Position numbers and translations under genes: made by a program. The notes beneath the pieces were generated by a model that was not told where the DNA came from, ran no database searches, and was given only the letters and a program-made list of their open reading frames with translations. Of a DNA stretch of 64,000 nucleotides, positions 16,965 through 25,044 are shown piece by piece; the stretch's first letter is position 1, and each line of letters opens with the position of its first letter. The stretch lies in NCBI GenBank assembly GCA_965223035.1, contig OZ244980.1, positions 1,922,001-1,986,000 of the forward strand. Reading direction: 5' to 3'. Origin of the DNA: CAMDPA01 sp965223035 (GTDB taxonomy: Bacteria > Pseudomonadota > Alphaproteobacteria > Rhizobiales > Hyphomicrobiaceae).

Positions 16965-18080
16965 ATGACCAGTGCAACTCAACGACCTGTGGTTGATGTC
17001 GGGAATGCCACCGACTTGAGAATTGAGCGCCGCGGCGCGCTGGTGGAGATCACCTTCGACCGTCCGGAAAAGCTCAACGCCATCACCGGCGCGATGCGCG
17101 CACGGTTGGCCGAGGCGTTGCCGGGTATCTCACGCGATCCGGAGATCTACGTCGTGATCTTGCGGGCGGCGCCGTGCAAGGTGTTTTCCGCTGGCGGCGA
17201 TGTGCGGGAGCTTTATGGGCAGGTGCTGGCGGATCCAGCAGACGCGGTCGCGGCGCTGGCGCACGAATATGCTCTGATTTGGCAGATCGACTGCTGCTTC
17301 AAGCCAACGGTGGCGTTGATCGACGGGGCCGCTATGGGATCCGGCGTCGGCATCACGCTGTACAGCACGCACCGCGTCGCTACCCCGGACTATCGGTTCC
17401 AGATGCCGGAGACCGCCATTGGTTTTTTCCCCGACGATGGGGTAAGCCATGTTCTCGCCCGGCTGCCCGGTCAGGTCGGAATCTACCTGGGGCTGACGGG
17501 GGCTTCGATCGGACCTGCGGACGCTTATCGTCTGGGCCTCGTCACCCATTGCATGCCCGCCCAACAGTTTGCCACCGTTGAGTCGGCGTTGGCCAACGCT
17601 GATCCGGTCGATCCGGTGTTGGACCAACTCCACACCGAGCCAGGACCAGCGCCGTTGGATCAGGTCGCCGACGCGATCGCGCGCTGCTTTTGTGCACCAA
17701 CGGTGCGTGCGATTGTCGAGCGGCTGGAAGCGGAGCCAAACGCGCAAGCGTGGTGCACGGACGTCGCCCGTACGTTGCGGGCGCGCTCGCCATTGGCGCT
17801 CGAGGTCACTTTGCGTCACATCCGACAAGCCGCCCAGCTTGATTTGCGCCAAACCCTGATGCTGGACCACCGCGTCGGCTCCCGGCTGGCGGTCGGGCAT
17901 GACTTCAAGGAGGGCATTCGGGCCTTGCTGATCGACAAGGATGGCGACCCTGACTGGCAGCCGCGGAGCTTGGAAGAGGTGACGCCAGCCATGCTGAACC
18001 GGGTGTTTGCGCCGATGACCGGAGGGTCGGCGTTGGTGCTGCCAACGCGGCAGGAAATGCACCCGTGGCGTGATGTGTGA
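16965..18080 (+). CDS. Enoyl-CoA hydratase/isomerase family protein, 3-hydroxyisobutyryl-CoA hydrolase-like
   Basis: Crotonase-fold protein of 371 residues, the length of 3-hydroxyisobutyryl-CoA hydrolases rather than simple hydratases (about 260). Seen: FDRPEKLNAITGAMRARL (CoA entry), KVFSAGGDVRELY (oxyanion hole region), LIDGAAMGSGVGITLYST, PETAIGFFPDDGVSHVLARLPG, and the C-terminal FKEGIRALLIDKDGDPDWQP typical of hydrolases in valine degradation. The usual PDVGGS is PDDGVS here. The ATG at 16965 begins the conserved part. No other valine-catabolic gene is adjacent, so the in vivo substrate is open. Confidence 0.86.
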   Translation: MTSATQRPVVDVGNATDLRIERRGALVEITFDRPEKLNAITGAMRARLAEALPGISRDPEIYVVILRAAPCKVFSAGGDVRELYGQVLADPADAVAALAHEYALIWQIDCCFKPTVALIDGAAMGSGVGITLYSTHRVATPDYRFQMPETAIGFFPDDGVSHVLARLPGQVGIYLGLTGASIGPADAYRLGLVTHCMPAQQFATVESALANADPVDPVLDQLHTEPGPAPLDQVADAIARCFCAPTVRAIVERLEAEPNAQAWCTDVARTLRARSPLALEVTLRHIRQAAQLDLRQTLMLDHRVGSRLAVGHDFKEGIRALLIDKDGDPDWQPRSLEEVTPAMLNRVFAPMTGGSALVLPTRQEMHPWRDV

Positions 18081-18111
18081 GTGGCCCCTATCGACCCGCT
18101 GGCAAGTAAAA

Positions 18112-18134
18112 ATTTTCGCAAAATGAGCGAAAAT
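18112..18134. repeat. 8-bp inverted repeat after the hydrolase gene
   Basis: ATTTTCGC and GCGAAAAT flank AAAATGA. It may be a weak hairpin after the upstream gene or an operator ahead of the MarR-type gene. Confidence 0.5.
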
Positions 18135-18287
18135 CTGAAGAGTTCGTAAATCAAAAGGCCGGGAAGTATTCTTTTACTATAAGTATTAGTGTAACTTTTA
18201 ATTGTATGGGGTAGTGCTCGAGCCTAACCCGGGCGAACGGGCACCGGCCCAATGGCCGGCGAACTCTAAACAACTGAGGCAGATCGA

Positions 18288-18800
18288 ATGAGTGTTGCAC
18301 TAGATTTGGCACGAGTACGCCAGCCGGCTGCCACGCAAGGCAGCTTTGAAGGCGAATACCTGCAGGCGCTGCGGCTGATCGAGCGACTGCACCGCCTGCT
18401 GCTCGATGTCATCAAAGACGAATTCGACCGCCATGGTGGTGCCGAGCTGAACTCAGTTCAGGCGCTGCTACTTTACAATATCGGCGACAGCGAGCTGACG
18501 GCCGGCGAGCTTAAAACGCGCGGCTACTACCTCGGTTCCAACGTGTCCTACAACTTAAAGAAACTCGTGGACATGGGCTTTATCCACTACAAGCGCTCGG
18601 AGGTTGATCGCCGCAGTGTGCGCGTCAGCCTCACCGAAAAGGGCAAGGACGCTTGTGCGGTGATGAGCAAGCTCTACCAGCGTCAACTGGGGTCCATCGA
18701 AACGGTGGGTGAGGTCGGTCAAAATGAGGTGGTTCAGTTGAACCGCGCACTGGCGCGATTGGAGCGCTTTTGGTCGGATCAAATCCGCTACCGGCTGTGA
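18288..18800 (+). CDS. ldtR: MarR family regulator of the LdtR type
   Basis: 170-residue winged-helix regulator. The motif sequence LNSVQALLLYNIGDSELTAG, LKTRGYYLGSNVSYNLKKLV and DRRSVRVSLTEKGKD matches the alphaproteobacterial LdtR group, known in Liberibacter and Sinorhizobium to control an L,D-transpeptidase gene and osmotic tolerance. Here an L,D-transpeptidase gene lies about 860 bp downstream on the same strand, which supports the assignment. The upstream 200 bp is AT-rich with a TACTATAAGTA partial palindrome at about 18174-18184 that could be part of the promoter. Confidence 0.88.
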   Translation: MSVALDLARVRQPAATQGSFEGEYLQALRLIERLHRLLLDVIKDEFDRHGGAELNSVQALLLYNIGDSELTAGELKTRGYYLGSNVSYNLKKLVDMGFIHYKRSEVDRRSVRVSLTEKGKDACAVMSKLYQRQLGSIETVGEVGQNEVVQLNRALARLERFWSDQIRYRL

Positions 18801-18856
18801 TCCGGGCCCCAGCCATACGCGGCGGGGGAGCGGGCCGGCTCGGGCGCTTCCGCCAT

Positions 18857-18919
18857 TAGAGCAACCTGCCTTTGATCGGAACCGGCTTTGCGGTTCCGAT
18901 TTAAGGCGCGATGATCTAG
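18857..18919. repeat. Family A hybrid single hairpin
   Basis: Left arm is of the first-hairpin type (TAGAGCAACCTGCCTTTGAT) and the loop and right arm are of the second type (GGCTTTGCGG, GGCGCGATGATCTAG), as expected from a deletion between the two hairpins. Confidence 0.88.
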
Positions 18920-19036
18920 CGGACATGATGTCGCCATCCGGTGCGCTTGCCGGCGGGTTCCATGCGCTGACGTGGCAACGGCGGCTGATGTCGATGGCCG
19001 CCGTTGCCCGTCAAGGCTCGATCAGGCCTTTGCCGA

Positions 19037-19165
19037 GATCTGTGTCCGCCACACGCCACTGCGCCTTGCCGGCCCGCCCAAATCGACACCCAATGGCACG
19101 ATGCTGAGGGTGGCCGGGCGGAGGTGGGATGGTTCCAGCTCACACCAAAACGGTCTGAGTTCGAC
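19037..19165. repeat. Family B element
   Basis: Central GCCTTGCCGGCCCGCCC and GGGTGGCCGGGCGG, ending GGGATGGTTCCAGCTCACAC then AAAACGGTCTGAG. The TCCGCCTTAGGCGGA end is degraded. Confidence 0.7.
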
Positions 19166-19457
19166 CTCACGGCACCTCGACAAGGGGCGATCAGGGAGGC
19201 CGACATCGCTGTTGTTGCGAGCGCGCATCAGCTTCATCGATCGCCACATTGAAACTCGAAATTAACTTTCCTTCTGCGCCGACGCACCGCAGGTTGGCAG
19301 GCATCGGCGGGGTGCTGTGGGGCGATTGCGTTCATCTATCGTTAACCACCTTCGAACAACAAGCGGCGGATAGGCGGCAGTTGGGCCCGTTCGCTCGGGG
19401 CTGATGATGGTGGCGATCGTCGCCGTTTCGGTCCGTGGCGAGCCTCTGCAGCCGCGG

Positions 19458-19504
19458 CCGTGACAGGTGGGCGGCCGTGACAGGTGGGCGGTCGTGACAG
19501 GTGG
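19458..19504. repeat. 17-bp tandem repeat, nearly three units
   Basis: CCGTGACAGGTGGGCGG occurs twice, followed by TCGTGACAGGTGG. Confidence 0.88.
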
Positions 19505-19655
19505 AACGTGAGGCGCGATCAACCTGACGCGATCAACCGGGCCAGGGTTGGCAAGGCTGATTGGGACGTCTGGGTTGGATGGGGATAGTCTCCCGGCGCG
19601 TGCCATCAAGTTACGGAGCGGTTATGGCATCGATAAGATTGGAGTGGTCAGCGCG

Positions 19656-20969
19656 ATGATGGTTGCTGGTACGGTGCAGTGTCGCGCCGCTGAAGGGCGG
19701 CAATGGCATCGCCAGGCAGCGGGTGCGTTGTCGGTGGTGTTGGCTGGGGTGGCCGTCGTTAGCGGCGCGCCGGCGATGGCCCAGCATTGGAACCCGTTCG
19801 CCGATGTCACCTCTTCGGCTGCTCACAGTGAAGTGGGTCACTATGACCGGCAATTCGTCCGCGAATGGGAAGCCAATCCTCCCAGAGGTTTTCCAACCGC
19901 GGCCAAGGCTAACCTTCGGGCGACGCGGCAGGCGATCAATCGTTATCGCCGTATCGTCAAAGCTGGTGGTTGGCGTAAGGTGCCGGCCGTCGAGATGCGG
20001 GCTGGGGCGCGAGGTCCAGCCGTGGCAGCCTTGCGCGCCCGCTTGCTGGTCTCCGGTGATCTGCGCACACGGACGTCCAGCCCGGGCTACTTCGACTACT
20101 ATCTTGAGCGGGCGGTCAAGCGGTTTCAGGCGTCCAATGGCCTCAGCCCGACCGGCGTGGTCGACCGGCGCACAGCATCGGCCCTCAACGTGTCGGCGAA
20201 GGTTCGCCTGCGCCAATTGCGTGCCAATCTGCCGCGCATACGCGCGCTCAGCCAGGCCGCTGGCAAACGCTACGTGCTGGTCAACATCCCGGCCGCCCAG
20301 ATCGAGGCGGTGGAAAACGGCCAGGTGGTGTCGCGCCATGCCGGTGTGGTCGGTAAGATCGATCGCCGGACGCCGATTTTGAGGTCGCGGATCCACGCGT
20401 TGAACTTCAATCCCGTTTGGCATTTGCCGCCGACGGTGATTCACAAGGATCTCATTCCCAAAGGGCGGCAAATGCAGCGGCGGGGCAAGAGCGTCCTGGT
20501 CAAATACGGGATCGATGCCTATGGCGCTAGCGGGCGTAAGCTCGATCCAAACAAACTCAACTGGCGTTCCTCGTTGGTTCGTGGGCTGACCTATAAGCAG
20601 CAGCCTGGCAAGGACAATCCGCTGGGCTTTCTCAAAATCAACTTCCACAACGCCTATTCAGTCTATCTGCACGACACGCCTTCCGACACGGTTTTCGGCC
20701 GCAACTTCCGCGCGGCCAGCTCGGGGTGCGTGCGGGTCAGCAATATCGAGACGCTGGCGGCATGGTTGCTGCGTGGCAACTCTGGCTGGTCGCTGGCTCG
20801 GGTACGGCGCATGAAGGATAACGGTGCAACCAAGACCGTGCGGCTGCGACGGCCGACCAAATTGTTCCTGGCCTACGTCACGGCCTGGGCGACGGAGGAC
20901 GGTGTGGTCCAGTTCCGTCGTGATCTTTACCGCAAGGACGGTGCCGGCCGCCTGGCATCGGCCTACTAG
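19656..20969 (+). CDS. L,D-transpeptidase (YkuD domain) with peptidoglycan-binding domain
   Basis: Periplasmic enzyme that forms 3-3 cross-links in peptidoglycan or attaches proteins to it. From the ATG at 19656 the protein has a signal peptide (cleavage near APAMAQ), a peptidoglycan-binding domain (LRARLLVSGDL, VKRFQASNGLSPTGVVDRRT, about residues 120-175) and the YkuD catalytic domain with His339 (YLHDTP) and nucleophile Cys358 (SSGCVRVSN). Length 437 residues, as usual for the YcbB-like long form. Located downstream of ldtR on the same strand, the expected regulator-target pair. Its TAG stop sits in CTAGATC, the same sequence as the end of family A elements, 19 bp before one. Confidence 0.93.
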   Translation: MMVAGTVQCRAAEGRQWHRQAAGALSVVLAGVAVVSGAPAMAQHWNPFADVTSSAAHSEVGHYDRQFVREWEANPPRGFPTAAKANLRATRQAINRYRRIVKAGGWRKVPAVEMRAGARGPAVAALRARLLVSGDLRTRTSSPGYFDYYLERAVKRFQASNGLSPTGVVDRRTASALNVSAKVRLRQLRANLPRIRALSQAAGKRYVLVNIPAAQIEAVENGQVVSRHAGVVGKIDRRTPILRSRIHALNFNPVWHLPPTVIHKDLIPKGRQMQRRGKSVLVKYGIDAYGASGRKLDPNKLNWRSSLVRGLTYKQQPGKDNPLGFLKINFHNAYSVYLHDTPSDTVFGRNFRAASSGCVRVSNIETLAAWLLRGNSGWSLARVRRMKDNGATKTVRLRRPTKLFLAYVTAWATEDGVVQFRRDLYRKDGAGRLASAY

Positions 20970-20987
20970 ATCCGTCCCGTCTTCGGC

Positions 20988-21123
20988 GATCATCTTTGTG
21001 CCTTAAATCGGAACCGGCTTTGCGGTGCCGATTTAAGGCACGATGATCGCTCTTAAAGTGTAGAGCAACTATCTGCCCTTAATCGGGATCGTTCCGATTC
21101 CGATTAAGGGCAGGTTGCTCTAG
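20988..21123. repeat. Family A double-palindrome element with compensatory changes
   Basis: Two hairpins. The arms read TGTGCCTTAAATCGG with CCGATTTAAGGCACG, and TGCCCTTAATCGG with CCGATTAAGGGCA: substitutions relative to other copies occur in complementary pairs. Ends GCAGGTTGCTCTAG. Confidence 0.93.
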
Positions 21124-21163
21124 GGCCGCCGACACGGGGCTGTCGCGATGGTGACGGCTCAGA

Positions 21164-22435
21164 TCATCTGGGGCTTGCTTCGCGGCCGCACACAGATTCG
21201 CTGGCAGCGATGGTCAATTCAGAGCCGAGATCGAGATCGGCTCGCGGCGCTGCGCGGCGTTGGACGCGCGGGCGGCGCGCCTGAGTCTGTCGACGACTAG
21301 GCATCAACTCGTCCTCGAAGTGCTCCGCGATGTTTTCTGGCAGCGCGTTCAAAAACGGGCGCCAAATGGAGTCCAGCCGGCGTCGCTGCTCGGCGCGGGT
21401 GGCCTTGATTTCCAGATGCGGCTCGGCCAATCGGATCGGTTGGCTGCCGAGCCACGCGTAGGTCGCCTGCCAGACCTCGAACGGCGCACGCCGGTTGCGG
21501 GGTGCGCGCAGTTGCGCGACCGTGGGTATGCCCGCCTCATGTTCGTGGGGTGCGATCTCTGCGTTGGCAATGCTGCGGCCGTCGCGGCGAATGCTGAAGA
21601 TCCGCACAGTCCTGGCCATTAGGCGGTCAGCGTAGCGGTCAAGGCAATTGTCCATGGCGTTGGCTTCGGCAATGAAGTCGTCGGCGGTCCGTAGCGCCAC
21701 GAAGTCGAAGCCGCCGGCGGTGCCTTCAAGTAGCCAGCTGTCTTCCAGCCCCTGTCCCAGACAGACGTCGAGCGCAATGCGTTCGCGCCACAGCGCCGCC
21801 TCCTTATGGGCCCTACGGATGCCGGTCTCCGGCGTCCAGCGAGTTGCCAACAGGCGGGCGCCCGGCAGCTCCGGCTGCGTGCTGAACCAGGCCCAGGCCA
21901 AGACCCGCAGGAACGGGCCCGTGGCCGCCGCCGGTGTCGAGCCACGGTAATGTTGGGCGACCCATAACGTGAGATCGGCCCGACCGGTATGAAACGCTGT
22001 CAACACCCGATCGAGCCATGCTGCAACTGCGCCTGGCTGCTGGGGTATCAAGGTCTGCAGCCGGTTGGTCAAGGCTGGGTCGGTTGGTATCCGCTTCAGG
22101 CGCCTATGGAACGCAATGGGCGGCAACCTGCGCATCCACATTGGGAGTCCGATCTGCCCAGCGGCTTCGCGCAAGGAGCGGCCGGCGTTGACGGCCTTCA
22201 ACGCAGCGCGACGCTGCGGCGCCGTGCCATAGCCGGTGGCGATCGCAAACAGCAGCGCGGGGAAGCTTTCCGCCAAGTCCTCGAGCTGTTGCGAGGCCAG
22301 CGCCAAGTCGGCTATGTCGGCCCGGAACCGGGGGGCAAACGCTTCCAGCCGGCGCGTGCGACGCTGGCTGCCGATTTCCCCAGCCTCGCTCGAGACGACA
22401 GGCAGAGATACACTTTGGGATTTGCTGTGCCGCAT
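21164..22435 (-). CDS. PcfJ-like domain protein
   Basis: 423 residues. The C-terminal half resembles the PcfJ-like domain first named from conjugative plasmids: FDFVALRTADDFIAEANAMD, NCLDRYADRLMARTVRIFSI, IANAEIAPHEHEAGIPTVAQ and LRAPRNRRAPFEVWQATYAW. The N-terminal half is helical and unassigned. No signal peptide, so cytoplasmic. The molecular function of the family is not known; chromosomal copies occur in alphaproteobacteria. No conjugation genes are nearby, so context gives no job. Confidence 0.65.
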   Translation of the reverse strand: MRHSKSQSVSLPVVSSEAGEIGSQRRTRRLEAFAPRFRADIADLALASQQLEDLAESFPALLFAIATGYGTAPQRRAALKAVNAGRSLREAAGQIGLPMWMRRLPPIAFHRRLKRIPTDPALTNRLQTLIPQQPGAVAAWLDRVLTAFHTGRADLTLWVAQHYRGSTPAAATGPFLRVLAWAWFSTQPELPGARLLATRWTPETGIRRAHKEAALWRERIALDVCLGQGLEDSWLLEGTAGGFDFVALRTADDFIAEANAMDNCLDRYADRLMARTVRIFSIRRDGRSIANAEIAPHEHEAGIPTVAQLRAPRNRRAPFEVWQATYAWLGSQPIRLAEPHLEIKATRAEQRRRLDSIWRPFLNALPENIAEHFEDELMPSRRQTQARRPRVQRRAAPRADLDLGSELTIAASESVCGREASPR

Positions 22436-22618
22436 CCATCACACCTTTTTCAGCCCATGGTTAATGCGACAAAGTGGCGAAACGCTGGAGGTTGTGTGCA
22501 ATGCACAGGCCGCGACCATCGTGCACTACACCTATAAATTGAGGAATATTCAATTTTAACGCGAAATCGATCCTTCCAGCAGGTGTTGCAGAAGTGACAC
22601 CATGGTTTATTCGACGAC

Positions 22619-23221
22619 CTATTTGAGCGCGGCCAAGGCCGAGGAAAAACCGTTCAATGAGATCGGTATGCCGATCCCCTGCTCCTCGGTGCGATGAACA
22701 ATCAGCAAGGCCATTTTGCCAGTGGAGAGCCGCTTGCGCAACTTCTGGTCGATGTCGATTTGGGCTTGGCACCCCAACACATAGCATCTGAGGAAGGGGG
22801 CCTCGCCGAGGTAATCGCCGTCCACCTTGACCGCCAGATTATGGGTGAGCAGGACGCCGAGCGGTGCGATCACCCGCAAGATGCTCTCGCCGGTCGGCAA
22901 CTTTTGCACATGCACGCTGAGGCCAATCTCGTCATTGCTTTCATCGGTGACATCTTGCGTGATCGCGCAGAGTTGCCGGCTTGCCCCGGGCGGCTTGGCG
23001 CATTCATGCTTCCAGTCGCCATACTGAGCCTTGACGACGCTGCCTGGCCGGGGACTGGTCAACTTGTTCTGTGGCGGCGCTTGCGACCACGCCGGCTGCG
23101 AGAGGGTCGCGGCCAAGGTCATCACGGTGAAAATCGTGCAGGCGGCCGTTAGCGCGGGCTTGGTCAGGTTTGGCGCCGCCGCAGTGTGGGGTCGCATGAC
23201 GGAGTTTGCCGTTGGGAACAT
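22619..23221 (-). CDS. Invasion associated locus B (IalB) family protein
   Basis: Exported protein of 200 residues. A signal peptide or N-terminal anchor (ALTAACTIFTVMTLAATLSQ) ends near QPAWSQ, followed by the IalB domain: VKAQYGDWKHECAKPPG, QLCAITQDV, PTGESILRVIAPLGVLLTHN, PFLRCYVLGCQAQIDID. Four cysteines in the domain probably form disulfides. The family was named from Bartonella, where IalB affects erythrocyte entry, but homologues are widespread in free-living Hyphomicrobiales, where the role is unclear. An internal ATG at 23197 is an alternative start. Confidence 0.88.
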   Translation of the reverse strand: MFPTANSVMRPHTAAAPNLTKPALTAACTIFTVMTLAATLSQPAWSQAPPQNKLTSPRPGSVVKAQYGDWKHECAKPPGASRQLCAITQDVTDESNDEIGLSVHVQKLPTGESILRVIAPLGVLLTHNLAVKVDGDYLGEAPFLRCYVLGCQAQIDIDQKLRKRLSTGKMALLIVHRTEEQGIGIPISLNGFSSALAALK

Positions 23222-23275
23222 GACGGTAACATCTTTGCTGAACTGAGAAGGGGTGAGCGGTGCTGAGAGGGGCTA

Positions 23276-23471
23276 GATTGTCGTGCCTAAAATGCGAACG
23301 GCAAAGCCGGTTCTCATTTAAGGCTGAACGATGATGGCTGTTAAACTGTAGGGCAACTTTCTGTCTTTTATCAGGATCGTTCCGATTCCGATTAAAGGCA
23401 GGTGGCTCTAGATCATCGCGCCTTTAATCGGAACCGCAAAGCCGGTTCCGATTAAAGGCAGGTTACTCTAG
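23276..23471. repeat. Two adjacent family A copies, one decayed and one hybrid
   Basis: 23276-23411 is a decayed double hairpin (arms mismatched). 23409-23471 is an intact single hairpin with CTAGATCATCGCGCC at one end and GCAGGTTACTCTAG at the other, the inverse hybrid of the one at 18857. Confidence 0.85.
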
Positions 23472-23639
23472 CGAACTTGCGCGACGAACTCGGCCGGCGG
23501 CCGCACGCTATGCAGCGCTGTCGTGCGCAGATAGAGGCCGCGCTGCCGCTGGCATGGCCACCAGCTAACAATCCAAACACTGTCCTTATTATGACCGGGA
23601 CGATCACAGCTTCGCCCAACGCGCGTTGCCCCGAGCGGG

Positions 23640-23785
23640 GGAGCGGCCAGGGGTTGATCTATCGCGTGTCCGAGGGGCTGGAACCCTCCGGCTCCCCGCC
23701 CGGCAAGTTGATGGCACGGATTTGGCGATGGCCGAGTGGCGCGCCGTCCGGCACGGCACATCCGCCTCATGCGGACACGATCTAG
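23640..23785. repeat. Degenerate family B element ending in CTAG
   Basis: The right end reads CATCCGCCTCATGCGGACAC then GATCTAG. The interior is GC-rich but only loosely similar to other copies. Confidence 0.5.
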
Positions 23786-23794
23786 GCCGATCGT

Positions 23795-24577
23795 TCAATA
23801 GCGAAACTGTTCCGATAAAATCCGCTCATCGAGGTTATGGCCCGGATCGAACAGCAACACGAGCTCACGGTCGCTGGCCTCTGCAATGTCGACTTGCACC
23901 ACGTTTCGGGTTTCGGAGTGGTCGGCAACCGCCGAGACCGGCCGCTTGTCGGTTTCCAACGCTTGGATCTGGATATGCGCATTGCTCGGGAGCAGGGCGC
24001 CGCGCCATCGGCGGGGCCTGAACGGGCTGATCGGCGTTAAGGCAAGGAGCGGGGCATCGATCGGCAAAATCGGGCCGTAGGCGGAAAGATTGTAAGCGGT
24101 GGAGCCGGCTGGCGTTGCCACCAACAGTCCATCACAGACCAGTTCGTCCATCCGCACTTTGCCGTCCACGGTAATTCGCAGCTTGGCGGCCTGATAGGTC
24201 TGTCGAAACAATGAAACCTCGTTGATGGCCAGATCATCATGCGTACGGCCTTCGACATCGATCGCGAGCATCGACAGGGGATGCATGCGGGTGATCTCGG
24301 CTTCGGCCAACCGCCGTCTTAGGTCGTCCTCACTGTACTCGTTCATCAAAAAGCCGACGGAGCCGCGGTTCATGCCATAGATCGGGGTCCCGGTATCGAG
24401 GAAGCGGCGCAGCGTCTGCAGCATGTGACCATCACCGCCCAGAGCGACGATGACGTCGGCGGCGGCGGGTTCCACGTTGCCGTAAGTGTGCCTCAGGCGT
24501 TGCAGCGCGGACAGCGCTGCCGGCGCCGTTGAAGCGATGAATGCAATGCGCTCGAGTTTGCTGTCAGTTTCGGGCAT
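23795..24577 (-). CDS. nadK: NAD kinase
   Basis: Phosphorylates NAD to NADP in the cytoplasm. 260 residues, normal for the bacterial enzyme. Seen: the phosphate-binding GGDGHMLQTLR near residue 48, YGMNRGSVGFLMNEY, the conserved NEVSLFRQ, DGLLVATPAGSTAYNLSAYG, and GPILPIDAPLLALTPISPF. It is divergent from cutA, with 65 bp between the two starts, so the promoters must lie back to back. Confidence 0.95.
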   Translation of the reverse strand: MPETDSKLERIAFIASTAPAALSALQRLRHTYGNVEPAAADVIVALGGDGHMLQTLRRFLDTGTPIYGMNRGSVGFLMNEYSEDDLRRRLAEAEITRMHPLSMLAIDVEGRTHDDLAINEVSLFRQTYQAAKLRITVDGKVRMDELVCDGLLVATPAGSTAYNLSAYGPILPIDAPLLALTPISPFRPRRWRGALLPSNAHIQIQALETDKRPVSAVADHSETRNVVQVDIAEASDRELVLLFDPGHNLDERILSEQFRY

Positions 24578-24642
24578 ATGGTACCGGTTCTGCGTCCAGC
24601 TGCTGGCTCTTTGGGGGTCAGTCCGTTAGAAGGCTCGCTCAC

Positions 24643-24978
24643 TTGGAAGACAACGACAAGCCTGTTCTCGTCTATGCCACGTTTCCATCAACCACGGCGG
24701 CCGAAGCGCTGGCTGAGGCTGTTGTCGGCCAGGGGCTTGCCGCATGCGCCAATATCATTCCTGGCATGATGTCGGTCTATGTCTGGGACGGAACGTTGCA
24801 GCGGGAGCAGGAGGTGGTCATGCTGTTGAAGACCCGAGCCGGATTGGCCGATCGGCTGATCGGGGCCGCTGTTGCAATGCACCCCTATGATACACCTGCG
24901 TTTCTCGTTATTCCGGTGACCGGGGGCGCGCAGCCGTTTTTGGACTGGGTGAACGAACAAACGGCGATCGACCGGTGA
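24643..24978 (+). CDS. cutA: CutA divalent-cation tolerance protein
   Basis: Small trimeric protein of 111 residues with a ferredoxin-like fold. Seen: VLVYATFPSTTAAEALAEAV, GLAACANIIPGMMSVYVWDG, EVVMLLKTRAG and HPYDTPAFLVIPV, all typical. The conserved part begins straight after a TTG at 24643 that has AGAAGG about ten bases upstream; an ATG at 24541 would add 34 unrelated residues. Once linked to copper tolerance in E. coli, the biochemical role is uncertain. Followed by ugd on the same strand after 66 bp. Confidence 0.92.
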   Translation: MEDNDKPVLVYATFPSTTAAEALAEAVVGQGLAACANIIPGMMSVYVWDGTLQREQEVVMLLKTRAGLADRLIGAAVAMHPYDTPAFLVIPVTGGAQPFLDWVNEQTAIDR

Positions 24979-25044
24979 GACAGGCGTAAGCAAGCGCCGT
25001 GCCACCAACGTTGGTGGCGATCTGGCGTGATGGGGAACACAGCG

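Larger units (their letters stand above)
18801..19655. other. Spacer between ldtR and the L,D-transpeptidase gene
   Basis: About 855 bp holding a hybrid family A element (18857-18919), a family B copy (19037-19165) and a 17-bp tandem repeat (19458-19504). No supported gene on either strand. Confidence 0.6.
23222..23794. other. Repeat-filled spacer
   Basis: Holds decayed and hybrid family A hairpins (23276-23471) and a degenerate family B-like stretch ending in GCGGACACGATCTAG (23640-23785). No gene recognised. Confidence 0.6.

Noticed and set aside
19262..19609. 115-codon frame on the minus strand between ldtR and the L,D-transpeptidase gene
   Set aside because: It covers the 17-bp tandem repeat and has no conserved pattern or ribosome-binding site.
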